Shown here piece after piece: positions 8,553 through 17,549 of a stretch of 64,000 nt of DNA. The translations under genes were made by a program, and so were the position numbers. Each line of letters starts with the position of its first letter. Within the stretch, counting starts at the first letter, position 1. Origin of the DNA: Paenibacillus sp. FSL H8-0079 (lineage in GTDB: Bacteria > Bacillota > Bacilli > Paenibacillales > Paenibacillaceae); NCBI RefSeq assembly GCF_037991315.1, contig NZ_CP150300.1:1302001-1366000 (forward strand), read 5' to 3'. The notes below the pieces were generated by a model. That model ran no database searches and was not told the DNA's origin. It was given only the letters and a program-made list of their open reading frames with translations.

Positions 8553-8602
8553 CTAACGAACCGAGAACGTCTTATCTCACGTTTGTGTGTGAGATTCGTT
8601 AG
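8553..8602. other. Long imperfect hairpin in the 361-base gap between kinase-like and nuclease genes
   Basis: Outer arms CTAACGAA (8553-8560) and TTCGTTAG (8595-8602), inner TCTCAC/GTGAGA, with an asymmetric 14-base internal loop. It is followed by a GC-rich GCGC...GCGC stretch. Function unknown; it could be a leader structure for the kinase-like gene (minus strand) or a barrier between divergent promoters. Nothing else recognisable was found in 8498-8858. Confidence 0.4.
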
Positions 8603-8858
8603 CGCAGGGCCCGCGCTGGACCCGTAAGACCCTTACTAGCATCTTGGACTCGCTGCCCTCTATGGAGTATATTATGCGTTCTGCTCCGCAATTTCATCTT
8701 TTGGTGATGTTACTATATAAACGATACGGATCGAATCGGAAACGGTTGCGTCAGAAGAAAATAACGGAAGCGCGCTTGCGGCAATGTTGCCCGGGCTTTA
8801 TACTGTGAGCATTAAGGGATCTCATGCAGATCCGGCATACAGAAAGGCAGAATATCTT

Positions 8859-9776
8859 ATGGCACAATACCCGCAGTGGTCTTATTCGCAGTCGCGGGCG
8901 AGTATGTTCGATGAGTGCCTGCGCAAATATTATTATCATTATTACGGTGCCCATAACGGCTGGAAGACAGACTCTGCTGATGAGATGCAGGTTCGTCTGT
9001 ACCGTCTGAAACAGCTTAGCAATCTGTACCTTGTCTTCGGGGACCTTGCGCATCGGATGTGTGAGTCGGCGGTACGCAGCAGGGAAGAGGGCAAAGATAA
9101 ACCGCGTGAACACTTTTTGGAACAGACGATACGCAAGCTGCTGAATCAGGCGTATGTGGAATCGATGGACGCGGATCAATGGCGGCTGAACCCCAAGAAC
9201 CGCACGATGTTGTCCGAGATTTATTACGGGGATGATACGTTGAATGACCGGATCGCCACGATTAAGGAGCGGGCTTCGGCCTGTGTTAGTAACCTGTACC
9301 AGACGCTTACGTGGGAGGACTTGTCCCGGGCAAGTACGGACATTCTGGAGATTGAGAAATGGGATACCATGATGCTGCATGATACGCGCGTGTATGTGAA
9401 GATGGATTTATTGTATCGACGCAGTAACGGCAATATTGTCATTGTGGACTGGAAGACGGGCAAGGAAGATGACTTCTCGGATCAGCTAATGCTGTACGCA
9501 TCCTATGTGAGAGAGCACTACCGGGTTCCCTTGGAGCAGATTGAGCTGCGAGTGGAGTACCTGTTAACCGGGAAGCATCGAGAGTTCACGGCCACGGAAG
9601 AGGATATTCGGAAGGTGGAGGAGAACGTGGGTCGTTACATCGAGGAGATGCGATCCTGCGTGGAGGATGAGTATTACAACCGTCCCAAGGACGTCAACTA
9701 TTTCACGGCGATGCCATCGCACCGGTCCTGTCAGGATTGCAACTTCCGCGAAGTATGTAGCGAACGGGCGGTCTAG
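8859..9776 (+). CDS. PD-(D/E)XK nuclease with Cas4/AddB-like iron-sulfur motif
   Basis: 305 aa, RecB-like PD-(D/E)XK nuclease domain. Nuclease motifs: YVKMDLLYR followed by IVIVDWKTGK (Asp ... Asp-x-Lys), then SDQLMLYASYV (the Q-x3-Y motif). A cysteine in the N-terminal FDECLRKYYYHYY and three at the C-terminus in SCQDCNFREVC match the four-Cys Fe-S pattern of Cas4 and AddB nucleases. Start: an in-frame ATG at 8784 has no ribosome binding site, whereas the ATG at 8859 has AGAAAGG upstream and begins at the conserved PQWSYSQSR segment; I prefer 8859. No CRISPR array or cas1/cas2 is in the window, so it is a stand-alone repair or DNA-processing nuclease. Confidence 0.88.
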   Translation: MAQYPQWSYSQSRASMFDECLRKYYYHYYGAHNGWKTDSADEMQVRLYRLKQLSNLYLVFGDLAHRMCESAVRSREEGKDKPREHFLEQTIRKLLNQAYVESMDADQWRLNPKNRTMLSEIYYGDDTLNDRIATIKERASACVSNLYQTLTWEDLSRASTDILEIEKWDTMMLHDTRVYVKMDLLYRRSNGNIVIVDWKTGKEDDFSDQLMLYASYVREHYRVPLEQIELRVEYLLTGKHREFTATEEDIRKVEENVGRYIEEMRSCVEDEYYNRPKDVNYFTAMPSHRSCQDCNFREVCSERAV

Positions 9777-9835
9777 AGCGCCAAAACCAGAAGAACATAC
9801 GTAAGGCCTTATACCAAAGAGCTATTTCATATGTG

Positions 9836-9888
9836 AAAAAAATCAAGAAGCGCAAGCCGGGGACATCATCTGCCCGACTCGCGCTTCT
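9836..9888 (-). terminator. Rho-independent terminator of ald
   Basis: Long GC-rich stem AGAAGCGCgAGtCGGG / CCCGgCTtGCGCTTCT on the minus strand, followed by GATTTTTTT (plus 9836-9842). Confidence 0.85.
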
Positions 9889-9943
9889 ATTGCGTCCCAC
9901 AGGCCTGGCGACAAGGCGCCGAGGTGGAACGATCCTATCAAGA

Positions 9944-11077
9944 TCACTGGACAGCGGCGGTATTCTCCAGCGCCTGTCCTGCAGGAACATAGTCATGCCC
10001 GAGATCCCGGGCAACCGCCTCATACGTGATATGTCCATTCAGCACGTTGACCGCGCTGCGAATGGACGAACTGCCGCGAATCGCGGCGGCTGCACCGTGG
10101 TTCGCCAGCTGCAGCGCATAAGGCATGGTGGCGTTGGTCAGCGCCACCGTGGACGTACGCGGCACGGCGCCTGGCATGTTCGCCACCGCGTAGTGCACGA
10201 CGCCATGTTTCACATAGGTCGGTTCATCGTGGGTTGTGATATGATCAATGGTCTCAACGATCCCGCCCTGATCAATCGCGACATCCACTATGACCGAACC
10301 CGGTGCCATCGTCTTAACCACTTGCTCGCTGACAAGTGTTGGCGCCTTGGCGCCCGGAATCAGCACCGCACAGATCAACAGATCTGCCGCCGCAACAGCT
10401 GTTGCAATGTTGGACGGGCTGGATACCAGCGTGTGGATCTGATTGCCGAAGATATCATCCAACTGGCGCAGACGATTCAGATTCAGGTCAAGGATGGTCA
10501 CATCGGCGCCAAGACCAATAGCAATTTTGGCTGCATTTGTTCCCACCGTTCCGCCACCAATAATGATTACTTTCCCCCGACTGACGCCGGGTACACCTGA
10601 CAACAGAATGCCCTTGCCACCTTCTGTTTTCTCCAGTAGCTGTGCTCCGATCTGGGAGGCCATGCGGCCTGCAACTTCACTCATAGGGGTGAGCAGGGGT
10701 AGGGCACTGTTGACCTCCAACGTCTCATACGCAATAGCCGTTACCCGACTTTTAATAAGGGCTTTGGCAAGCTCCGGTTCCGCTGCGAGGTGCAGGTATG
10801 TGAACAGAATCAGTCCCGGACGAAAATATCCATATTCACTGGCAAGCGGTTCTTTCACCTTGATGATCATATCGGCTTCGGTCCACACGGACTTGGCATC
10901 CATCCGAATCTCGGCGCCCGCAGTTTGATATTCATGATCCGTGAATCCACTGCCAATCCCCGCGCCTTGTTCAATCAGTACCTGGTGACCGGCTCTGATG
11001 AAATCAGCAGCCCCGGCCGGAGTCATTGCTACACGATTCTCATTGTTTTTGATTTCTTTGGGAATTCCGATTCTCAT
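9944..11077 (-). CDS. ald: Alanine dehydrogenase
   Basis: NAD-dependent L-alanine dehydrogenase (377 aa), interconverting alanine with pyruvate and ammonia. Starts [20 protein letters not shown] with Arg15 of the pyruvate site; MIIKVKEP holds the conserved Lys near 75, and FTYLHLAA the catalytic His near 96. The Rossmann motif is [13 protein letters not shown]. Full family length. ATG at 11077 is chosen because GAGGTG lies 7 bases upstream; the in-frame ATG two codons earlier is too close to it. Divergent from a PucR-type regulator, the same arrangement logic as ald/adeR in Bacillus. Supports growth or sporulation on alanine. Confidence 0.96.
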   Translation of the reverse strand: MRIGIPKEIKNNENRVAMTPAGAADFIRAGHQVLIEQGAGIGSGFTDHEYQTAGAEIRMDAKSVWTEADMIIKVKEPLASEYGYFRPGLILFTYLHLAAEPELAKALIKSRVTAIAYETLEVNSALPLLTPMSEVAGRMASQIGAQLLEKTEGGKGILLSGVPGVSRGKVIIIGGGTVGTNAAKIAIGLGADVTILDLNLNRLRQLDDIFGNQIHTLVSSPSNIATAVAAADLLICAVLIPGAKAPTLVSEQVVKTMAPGSVIVDVAIDQGGIVETIDHITTHDEPTYVKHGVVHYAVANMPGAVPRTSTVALTNATMPYALQLANHGAAAAIRGSSSIRSAVNVLNGHITYEAVARDLGHDYVPAGQALENTAAVQ

Positions 11078-11204
11078 CACCATGCACCTCGTCCATTTAT
11101 TGGTTGTTAGCTTATACTACAAGTTTATGACTTGCATAATCGTTTTGCACCTTACCCGATGTCTAATTTTTAGGGAACCAACTCAACATATTGTCGAAAA
11201 AGAC

Positions 11205-11234
11205 TGTTCAGGACATTTGTCCATGGATTATAAT
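11205..11234 (+). promoter_or_regulatory. Candidate sigma-A promoter for adeR-like gene
   Basis: TGTTCA, 18-base spacer, TATAAT at 11229-11234, about 33 bases before the TTG start. The -10 is perfect, the -35 weak. Confidence 0.5.
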
Positions 11235-11266
11235 GTAAGAAAAAATAACACGAAGAGGGATCGCCA

Positions 11267-12937
11267 TTGCAAAATGACCGCGTGTTTACGATCAAAGATA
11301 TCCTTGCACGTCCGGTATTTGGCCGAGCAAGACTAGCGGCAGGGAAGGATGGAGTGAACCGTCAGGTGGGCTGGGTTCATGTATTGGAGATTACGAATGT
11401 ATCTCCATTCGTAAGCCCCCATGATCTTATTTTATCCACCGGACTGTGGCTTCAATCGGAAGAAGGGCGCGAAGAGTATCTGCTTCAGCTGATTGGCAGT
11501 GAGGCAGCAGGGCTGTGTGTGGAGTTTGGCACTAGCATATATGGAATCCCGGAAGAACTGATTGAACTGGCGGACAGACACCAGTTCCCGCTGATCGTAT
11601 TTGAACAACCGGTTCGTTTTGTGGAGATCACACAGGATATTCACTCTCTGCTCATTAATCATCAGCACCAGCTGCTGAAAAGTCTGGAGGCTTACTCCCG
11701 TCAGCTTCAGCAGCGAACATTGCAGAGTACGGATATGTCTGCTGTGCTGAACCTGCTGCATGAGTACGCTGCAAAACCAGTGGTGTACATCTCGTCCATG
11801 GAGCCGGGCAGTTATGTGCCCGAACTGGCTCCAGAGATGGAACAGGCCATCTATACCTGGTATGAACAGGAGGTAGAGCAACTGGATCTGAATGATTCGG
11901 ATACCGAATTATGGTTTCACATGGACGAAGAGAAGGTTCTACTGTGCCAACCGGTCGTCTGTTTCGGACAGGTATTCTCTGCTGTGGGCATGATCGTGCA
12001 TCCGTCCGCTCCAGTAGAGTATCTCAAGTTGTTACTCGACTATACGGCAAAAGCGGCGGCAGCGCTCACGCTTCGTTCCCAGTTCCTTGAAGAGAAAATG
12101 GTCCGCAATCAGAACGAGCTGATCCAGGATCTGATGAATGGCAACATCCATCAGGAGGAACAAGCCCAGACCCGAATGGGACTTCGTTTGCTGGTGAAGG
12201 GACAGTACTGGTTTGCGGGAGGGGTTATCGAGATTGAGCATCGGTTGAAGGGTACAGGCCGGGAGCGAATGGAAGCGAATCATCAGGATATTCTTGTCCT
12301 GCTTCGTTCCTTGCTCAAGAAGAACAATCTGCCCAGCCTGATTATGCTGAAGAATAATCAGGTGTATCTGTGTTGTGCGAAGGAAGCAGTAACTGCTAAT
12401 ACGCGTCATCAACTGCTGCGCTTGCTGGAAGGAATCACGCTGGATGTGAACCGGTTTGCCAGCCGTAACTTGAAACAAGTCACCATCCATGCGGGATTTG
12501 GCAAGTTACGCAGCCGTTTGACCAGCTTGCCTGAGAGCCTTCAGGAGGCCTATCAGGTGATTGAAGTTTCGAGATCGGTAGAGCAGATGGAACATGTCCA
12601 CTTTTACGAACGTATGGGTATATATCAAATGTTAAAAGCCTTGCCCCAAGCCTTCCTGCAGCCCTTTGTCCAAGATCATCTGGGTGTACTGATTGAACAT
12701 GACCAGACCAATCACCTGCGATTGGTAGAGACGCTGGATGCCTATCTGCAGAATTTTGGTTCCAAACGGGATGCTGCTGCCCAGTTGTTTGTTCATCGGC
12801 AAACGCTGTATAACAGACTGGAGAAACTGGAAGAGCTGATGGGACCTGATTACATGAGTCAGGAGAGAAGAATCTGTCTGGAGATGGCGCTACTCGCGCA
12901 TGCGATGATTGAGAATGGACAGTGGCAATCCTCTTGA
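11267..12937 (+). CDS. adeR: PucR family regulator, AdeR-like activator of ald
   Basis: 556 aa PucR-type regulator. N-terminal PucR domain begins VFTIKDILARPVFGRARLAAG and includes VLEITNVSPFVSPHDLILSTG; a middle CdaR/GGDEF-like region; the C-terminal HTH_30 is LDAYLQNFGSKRDAAAQLFV (about 491-510) followed by HRQTLYNRLEKLEELMG. Start is TTG at 11267, set by GAAGAGGGA about 8 bases upstream. Divergent from ald with a 189-base shared region; in Bacillus subtilis the PucR-family protein AdeR activates ald, so I assign the same role here by family and position. Confidence 0.85.
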   Translation: MQNDRVFTIKDILARPVFGRARLAAGKDGVNRQVGWVHVLEITNVSPFVSPHDLILSTGLWLQSEEGREEYLLQLIGSEAAGLCVEFGTSIYGIPEELIELADRHQFPLIVFEQPVRFVEITQDIHSLLINHQHQLLKSLEAYSRQLQQRTLQSTDMSAVLNLLHEYAAKPVVYISSMEPGSYVPELAPEMEQAIYTWYEQEVEQLDLNDSDTELWFHMDEEKVLLCQPVVCFGQVFSAVGMIVHPSAPVEYLKLLLDYTAKAAAALTLRSQFLEEKMVRNQNELIQDLMNGNIHQEEQAQTRMGLRLLVKGQYWFAGGVIEIEHRLKGTGRERMEANHQDILVLLRSLLKKNNLPSLIMLKNNQVYLCCAKEAVTANTRHQLLRLLEGITLDVNRFASRNLKQVTIHAGFGKLRSRLTSLPESLQEAYQVIEVSRSVEQMEHVHFYERMGIYQMLKALPQAFLQPFVQDHLGVLIEHDQTNHLRLVETLDAYLQNFGSKRDAAAQLFVHRQTLYNRLEKLEELMGPDYMSQERRICLEMALLAHAMIENGQWQSS

Positions 12938-12960
12938 TGGGGTGATATGAGATGTAAGAA

Positions 12961-13006
12961 AGACTGTGCATTAAGCTTGTACTAACTCGTGCACAGTCTA
13001 GCAGTT
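12961..13006 (+). terminator. Terminator of the adeR-like gene
   Basis: Perfect 10-base arms AGACTGTGCA (12961-12970) and TGCACAGTCT (12990-12999), then AGCAGTTTTT. Confidence 0.85.
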
Positions 13007-13288
13007 TTTGCTGATCCGCCGAGTATGTTGTAACGAGGCGGGAAGGTGTTGCAGGATAGGAGTGGAGCGGCGTCCCCGATATAGTTTCGTTTGACCGGAG
13101 GATGGTGCCAGTGATAAAGAAGAAGGAGCAGCCAGCCGATATGGGGGTGTTGACCGGTCGGAGCGTCCTTCCGGTTCTGCCTCATGGGCTGCCATTGAAA
13201 TACCGCTTTGGAGCAGCCATTCATTAAGTCGTTTGGGATTGATTCCGAGTTGTCCGCTCAGATTACAGATATCGAGGTTTATTCTCAC
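12998..13288 (-). CDS. Doubtful small protein or gene remnant
   Basis: A 96-codon frame starting GTG with AGGAAAGGCGG upstream. The first 31 residues look protein-like (an amphipathic SGQLGINPKRLNEWLLQSGI segment), but the rest is Ser/Pro/Arg-rich and unlike a folded protein, and the stop falls in the arm of the adeR terminator. It may be a decayed or frameshifted short gene. I do not recognise a family. Confidence 0.25.
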   Translation of the reverse strand: MRINLDICNLSGQLGINPKRLNEWLLQSGISMAAHEAEPEGRSDRSTPPYRLAAPSSLSLAPSSGQTKLYRGRRSTPILQHLPASLQHTRRISKNC

Positions 13289-13728
13289 ACAAATCCGCCT
13301 TTCCTGGAATATCGGGCTGGTAGTAGGCTTTGAAAGGGAAGCATGAATTCGAGATCAGTAAATGCTCATGTGCATGTTGAGTGTAGCTTGATCGGCGGAA
13401 TGATCCATTATGATAAGAAGTAGCGCGGAAACACATATGTATACCTTGTTATACGTTTTCAAGTCCGCTGTATTTGAATATTTCCAATAAATTGGCTTTT
13501 AACAAGATTCTATCACTTCACATGCATCTGCGCGTCTCAATATAGTCTCAATTTTGTGAGAAAATAGAATCAATTTCATAATACCTTCAGCTGCTTCAAT
13601 CAAAGGTAGATATAGATCAAAACGATTCAATTTGTCTATATTTAGTTACTAAATGGATAGTTTACTGAGTTATGAAGTTGATTCAAAAAATATATTAAAA
13701 GTACCAGTACCTAGTACGGAGGACATAT
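13289..13728. other. AT-rich 440-base gap upstream of the STAND NTPase gene
   Basis: No gene seen. It contains a perfect 13-bp palindrome TTTAGTTACTAAA at 13641-13653 and three GTAC units in AGTACCAGTACCTAGTACGG at 13700-13719, immediately before the start codon region. These are plausible regulatory sites for the downstream gene; no clear -35/-10 pair was found. Confidence 0.4.
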
Positions 13729-15798
13729 ATGGGAAACAGTAGTGAGGCACAATACGACAAATATGCTAAGGATGGGAAACGTTTCGTTGGTCGAGCCAAG
13801 GAACTGACGACACTCGAGCAGTGGTTCGAACATCCGGAAGCCCCATTAACCATATTTTCAATTACGGGTATGGGAGGCATCGGTAAATCTTCCTTGCTTT
13901 CAGAAATGTTATCCATATCTCGGGATCAAGGTGCAACGGCAATATGGATGGACGGCCGATCATGCGGTGCGACCCCTTCCGTTTTTATGGATTATTTGTC
14001 CTCGACTTTGGGGTTGGAAACAATGGATCGTGAAGATTACCCGCGACCGCTGAGTTTGCTGAAAGATACTTCGGTCGATAAACGATTGGTCCTGGCAGTA
14101 GATAATTATGAAGAACTCGCACTGCTGGAAAGTTGGTTCATGGAAGTCTTCATATCCAAACTTCCGTTAAGAGGCATACTTGTTGTTCTTGCATCACGTC
14201 CGGAAATGGCATCCACCTGGCGGACACATCCCCGATTGCATCGTCGGTTTGTACCGATGCGGCTTCAACATTTTACCGTCGATGAGATTACGGAGTATAT
14301 CACGGTGGCAGGCTCCCTGAATCAGGGCGTGGCAGGCACTATTACGAGAATGACTGATGGGCATCCGCTGGGTCTGGCCCTTGCTGTGGAAGCGGCGGAT
14401 CAGAGACGCAATCTTCCTCACGCCGAATGGGCCGAGCTGTCGCATATGATCAGTGCCCGATTACTATTGGAACTTACCATTCCCCGTCTGCATCCTATGG
14501 TGGAGGTATTAACACTGGTTGAGACAGCGAATCAGGAATTGTTATCCGCTGTATTGGATATGACTGTGACGCAAGAAGAGTTTCACATGCTGAGACAGAT
14601 GTCTTTTATTCGTTCCGGCCCGGATGGTCTTGCTATGCATGATATGGCCAGGGTGCATCTGCTACGGGATTTTCGCCAACGTGAGCCACATCGGTTGCAG
14701 ACGATGCGTATCAAAATCGCCAAGTTGCTGAAACCACTGCATGAGCAGGCAGGGCTCCATGAGCGTCGCCAGATCGCCCGGAAGATGCTACTGCTCTGTC
14801 AGGAATCGATGCTGCAATATCGCAAGTACGCGGATGTGTCCCGTGATTCCTTGTTCTCGCCTCTTGAAACGATGAGAAAAGAGGAGCTGCCTGCTTTGCA
14901 CAGATTGTTACATCAATGGTGCGAGTATAGCGTGGAACCATGGCAGGCTGTGTCCTACGGCCCCTTCCTGGATGAACTGGCGCACCGTCATCCCGAAGGG
15001 ATCGTATTGATGCATGACAAGCTTGGAGAGCCAATCGCCATGTTCGTTACCGTACTTGTACATAAGGATAGTAGTGAGTTGCTCCTGAAATATTTTCCGA
15101 ATGAGATGCATGAATGCTTTACGCCGCAGGAACTTGGGAATGATCCCGATCAGAGTGATACGCACTTTGCTTGGTTGGCTGCGGCAAGAGATGACGTGCC
15201 TGGTTACACACGAGAAGAACTGGTGGGGTATATGGCACTGGACCGACTGTCTCTGTTGGGTGATGGTGCGAGAGTAATGCTGATTGCGACCAATCCTCAT
15301 CTGAAGTTGTTCCTGCAGAGTATTGGCTTTCAGATGCGGAGAACCCAAACCCGTGCTTGTGACAGATATGAGGACCCTGCTGATGTGCTTGATTTGGATT
15401 TGCGTAGTGGGCAATTCGGAGCGTGGGTTATGTCCCTGCTTGATCCGGCATGGCGAGATGATTGGATACAGCCAGGAACAACGGGGCGGGAGCGAACATC
15501 TTGGTCGGAACAGGAGGTTCGCAAGATGCTGGGGCACCTTCGTTCTCCAGGGGAATTGCATGAATATGCTGGCAGGGTTAAAGGAGCAAAGGATGGCATC
15601 CAGTTACAGCTGTATGTCATGGATCTGTTGGAAGGCAGAGTGCAGGGTCTATCTCCACAAGATCAGATGCTGTTATATGCGGCCTACTGGACGCATGCTG
15701 GCAATCCAACTGCCGCAGCCCAGACATGTTCCATGAGTCGGGCCACATTCTATCGCCATCTCAGAATAGCGCTGACTCGCTTGGCACGGATCTTGTAG
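13729..15798 (+). CDS. STAND-type NTPase with GNAT-like region and C-terminal HTH
   Basis: 689 aa. An AAA/STAND (NB-ARC-like) module at the N-terminus: GMGGIGKSS Walker A at 47-55, Walker B RLVLAVDN at 119-126, VVLASRPEM sensor-like segment, and GHPLGLAL at 211-218 (the GxP motif of STAND proteins). The middle, about residues 400-560, has acetyltransferase-like features (EPIAMFVTVLVH; GDGARVMLIATNPHLKLFLQ then SIGFQMR). The C-terminus is a helix-turn-helix, AAAQTCSMSRATFYRHLRIA. GGAGGA lies 6 bases before the ATG. It looks like a regulator that couples nucleotide switching to DNA binding; ligand and targets are unknown. Convergent with the sigma-54 activator. Confidence 0.75.
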   Translation: MGNSSEAQYDKYAKDGKRFVGRAKELTTLEQWFEHPEAPLTIFSITGMGGIGKSSLLSEMLSISRDQGATAIWMDGRSCGATPSVFMDYLSSTLGLETMDREDYPRPLSLLKDTSVDKRLVLAVDNYEELALLESWFMEVFISKLPLRGILVVLASRPEMASTWRTHPRLHRRFVPMRLQHFTVDEITEYITVAGSLNQGVAGTITRMTDGHPLGLALAVEAADQRRNLPHAEWAELSHMISARLLLELTIPRLHPMVEVLTLVETANQELLSAVLDMTVTQEEFHMLRQMSFIRSGPDGLAMHDMARVHLLRDFRQREPHRLQTMRIKIAKLLKPLHEQAGLHERRQIARKMLLLCQESMLQYRKYADVSRDSLFSPLETMRKEELPALHRLLHQWCEYSVEPWQAVSYGPFLDELAHRHPEGIVLMHDKLGEPIAMFVTVLVHKDSSELLLKYFPNEMHECFTPQELGNDPDQSDTHFAWLAAARDDVPGYTREELVGYMALDRLSLLGDGARVMLIATNPHLKLFLQSIGFQMRRTQTRACDRYEDPADVLDLDLRSGQFGAWVMSLLDPAWRDDWIQPGTTGRERTSWSEQEVRKMLGHLRSPGELHEYAGRVKGAKDGIQLQLYVMDLLEGRVQGLSPQDQMLLYAAYWTHAGNPTAAAQTCSMSRATFYRHLRIALTRLARIL

Positions 15799-15835
15799 GG
15801 TTCTATCCATTCATTCATATACCGATTATAACGAC

Positions 15836-15867
15836 AAGAAGAGGCTGGTCATAGACCAAGCCTCTTC
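15836..15867. terminator. Overlapping hairpin between convergent regulators
   Basis: AAGAGGCTGGTC / GACCAAGCCTCTT, loop ATA-rich; one arm lies inside the last codons of the minus-strand gene. No strong T-run on either side. Confidence 0.45.
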
Positions 15868-17549
15868 ATGCGATTGTAGAGCGTTGCCCTGGAGATGCCG
15901 AGTTGCTTCGCGAGTGTTCGTTTGTTGCCACCTGCTGCCTCCAGATATTGAATTAAAAGTTGCGCTTCATAGGTTTCCAATTTTTGTTGATAGGTATCAT
16001 TGGAGACGAGAATGGAATCATCAGAATTTACCACATTCGCAGCGGTTCGAGGTTTTTGTTCCGTTCCCGCCATATGCTGACGTTGCTCATGTTCACTGTT
16101 GGTATGTGGGTGAATTCCCGATGTCAGCTGCACTTCGGACTGTTCTTGCGCAATCAGGGAGAGAAGCGTATCGGGCAGGTATTCCGGCTTGACCTCACCA
16201 TCTGTGGTCAGAATGGTCAGACGTTCTATTACATTTCTTAATTCACGAACATTACCTGGCCAATCATACTGGAACAGCAACTTGAACACCTCAGGTGGAA
16301 CCAACTCAATATGACGGTTGTAGAGCAATGAGAACTCTTGCAGGAACGTCTGGGTTAATTCATATATATCTTCCTTGCGCATGCGCAGGGGAGGGATAAC
16401 AAGGTTAATGACGTTAAGTCGATAATACAGATCTTCCCGGAATTGATTACGGGCAATCATGCTGAGCAGGTTCTGGTTGGTTGCTGCGATAATTCGGCAG
16501 TCGGCTTGTTTCATACGCGTTCCCCCCACAGGAAAGTAACTTTTCTCCTGCAATACCCGAAGCAGCTTCACTTGTAGTTCCAATGGCATCTCACCGATCT
16601 CATCCAGAAAAAGAGTACCCCCTTCGGCAAGCTCGATCTTGCCCTTTTTGCCTTTGGGATCAGCGCCGGAGAAGGCGCCCTTCTCATAGCCGAATAACTC
16701 ACTTTCGAACAAGGAAGCGGGGATTGCTCCGCAGTTAATGGCGATAAATGGTGCAGTTTGTAATTCACGAAGATCATGAATGGCTTTGGCGAATAACTCC
16801 TTGCCTGTGCCACTCTCTCCGAGGATGAGTACGGTTGCTGAGGTGGTGCTGATTTTGCGGATGGTATCCAGACACTGGCGAATGACCGGGCTGCTACCTT
16901 TGATACGAGCAAATGGATCAGTGTCAGGACGCAGTCTGGCGACGGCTTTCTCCAGATGTTGGACTTTGGATGTCATATGTAATAGTTCCTGATGCAATCG
17001 GATTTCGGTTGTGATATCTACTTCCGCAGCTACTGCGCCCACAATGCGTCCATCCAGCTGAACCGGGCGGGCGTTAATCAGAGCGAACAGATCTGGTCTC
17101 GGCTGATGCTGTTTGCGATAGACGGTTTCGCCGGTATATAACGTCTTGAGGGACTGGAGGCGATCAGGCGGAAAAAAGTCTGCGGCAGGCTGTCCGATGA
17201 TGTCATTTTTGCTAATTGAAAATACATGCTCCGCACCAGATGTCCAGTAGGCCACCTTGGCTTCTTCATTGATTAAGGTCAGTGCTGAACCTGCTGTTTC
17301 CAATGTGGTCTCAAAATAGGCCTCTATTAGCCGATGCGCATGCATCATGGCATGCAAAACATCGGATACGGCGATATATCCCAATATGGGTCCATCATCC
17401 TGAATGAACAGATAAGAAGATGTGTCGAATAAGGAGATAGTATCTGCCAGTGATGTTGAAGACGGTATGGTAGGCGTGGGGAGACCTGTATCCAGAGTGG
17501 CCACATCCGTACGCAATAAAGACATTAAATCTGGAAGTAGATGTTTCAT
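15849..17549 (-). CDS. Sigma-54-dependent transcriptional activator (RocR-like)
   Basis: 566 aa bacterial enhancer-binding protein. N-terminal CBS-like segment (SYLFIQDDGPILGYIAVSDV), a PAS domain (about 80-185), then the AAA+ sigma-54 interaction domain: Walker A GESGTGKE near 244-251, the sigma-54 contact loop GAFSGA near 291 (Ser in place of the usual Thr of GAFTGA), Walker B GGTLFLDE near 310, and WPGNVRELRN. The Fis-type HTH is at the end: NKRTLAKQLGISRATLYNRM. ATG at 17549 is chosen with GAGGTG 6 bases upstream. Sigma-54 itself and three -24/-12 promoters before proline and aspartate genes lie within 9 kb, so those are its probable targets (inference). Confidence 0.94.
   Translation of the reverse strand: MKHLLPDLMSLLRTDVATLDTGLPTPTIPSSTSLADTISLFDTSSYLFIQDDGPILGYIAVSDVLHAMMHAHRLIEAYFETTLETAGSALTLINEEAKVAYWTSGAEHVFSISKNDIIGQPAADFFPPDRLQSLKTLYTGETVYRKQHQPRPDLFALINARPVQLDGRIVGAVAAEVDITTEIRLHQELLHMTSKVQHLEKAVARLRPDTDPFARIKGSSPVIRQCLDTIRKISTTSATVLILGESGTGKELFAKAIHDLRELQTAPFIAINCGAIPASLFESELFGYEKGAFSGADPKGKKGKIELAEGGTLFLDEIGEMPLELQVKLLRVLQEKSYFPVGGTRMKQADCRIIAATNQNLLSMIARNQFREDLYYRLNVINLVIPPLRMRKEDIYELTQTFLQEFSLLYNRHIELVPPEVFKLLFQYDWPGNVRELRNVIERLTILTTDGEVKPEYLPDTLLSLIAQEQSEVQLTSGIHPHTNSEHEQRQHMAGTEQKPRTAANVVNSDDSILVSNDTYQQKLETYEAQLLIQYLEAAGGNKRTLAKQLGISRATLYNRMKRLGL

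Noticed and set aside
8859..9776. Possible CRISPR-associated locus because of the Cas4-like nuclease
   Set aside because: No repeat-spacer array, cas1, cas2 or effector gene anywhere in the window.
9833..10600. 255-codon plus-strand open frame
   Set aside because: Lies antisense to ald, which is fully supported by its motifs; Arg/His-rich composition typical of a shadow frame and no ribosome binding site.
15779..15797. TTGGCACGGATCTTGTAGG resembling a sigma-54 promoter
   Set aside because: Has GT instead of GC at -12 and lies in the last codons of the STAND gene pointing into a convergent gene; probably chance.
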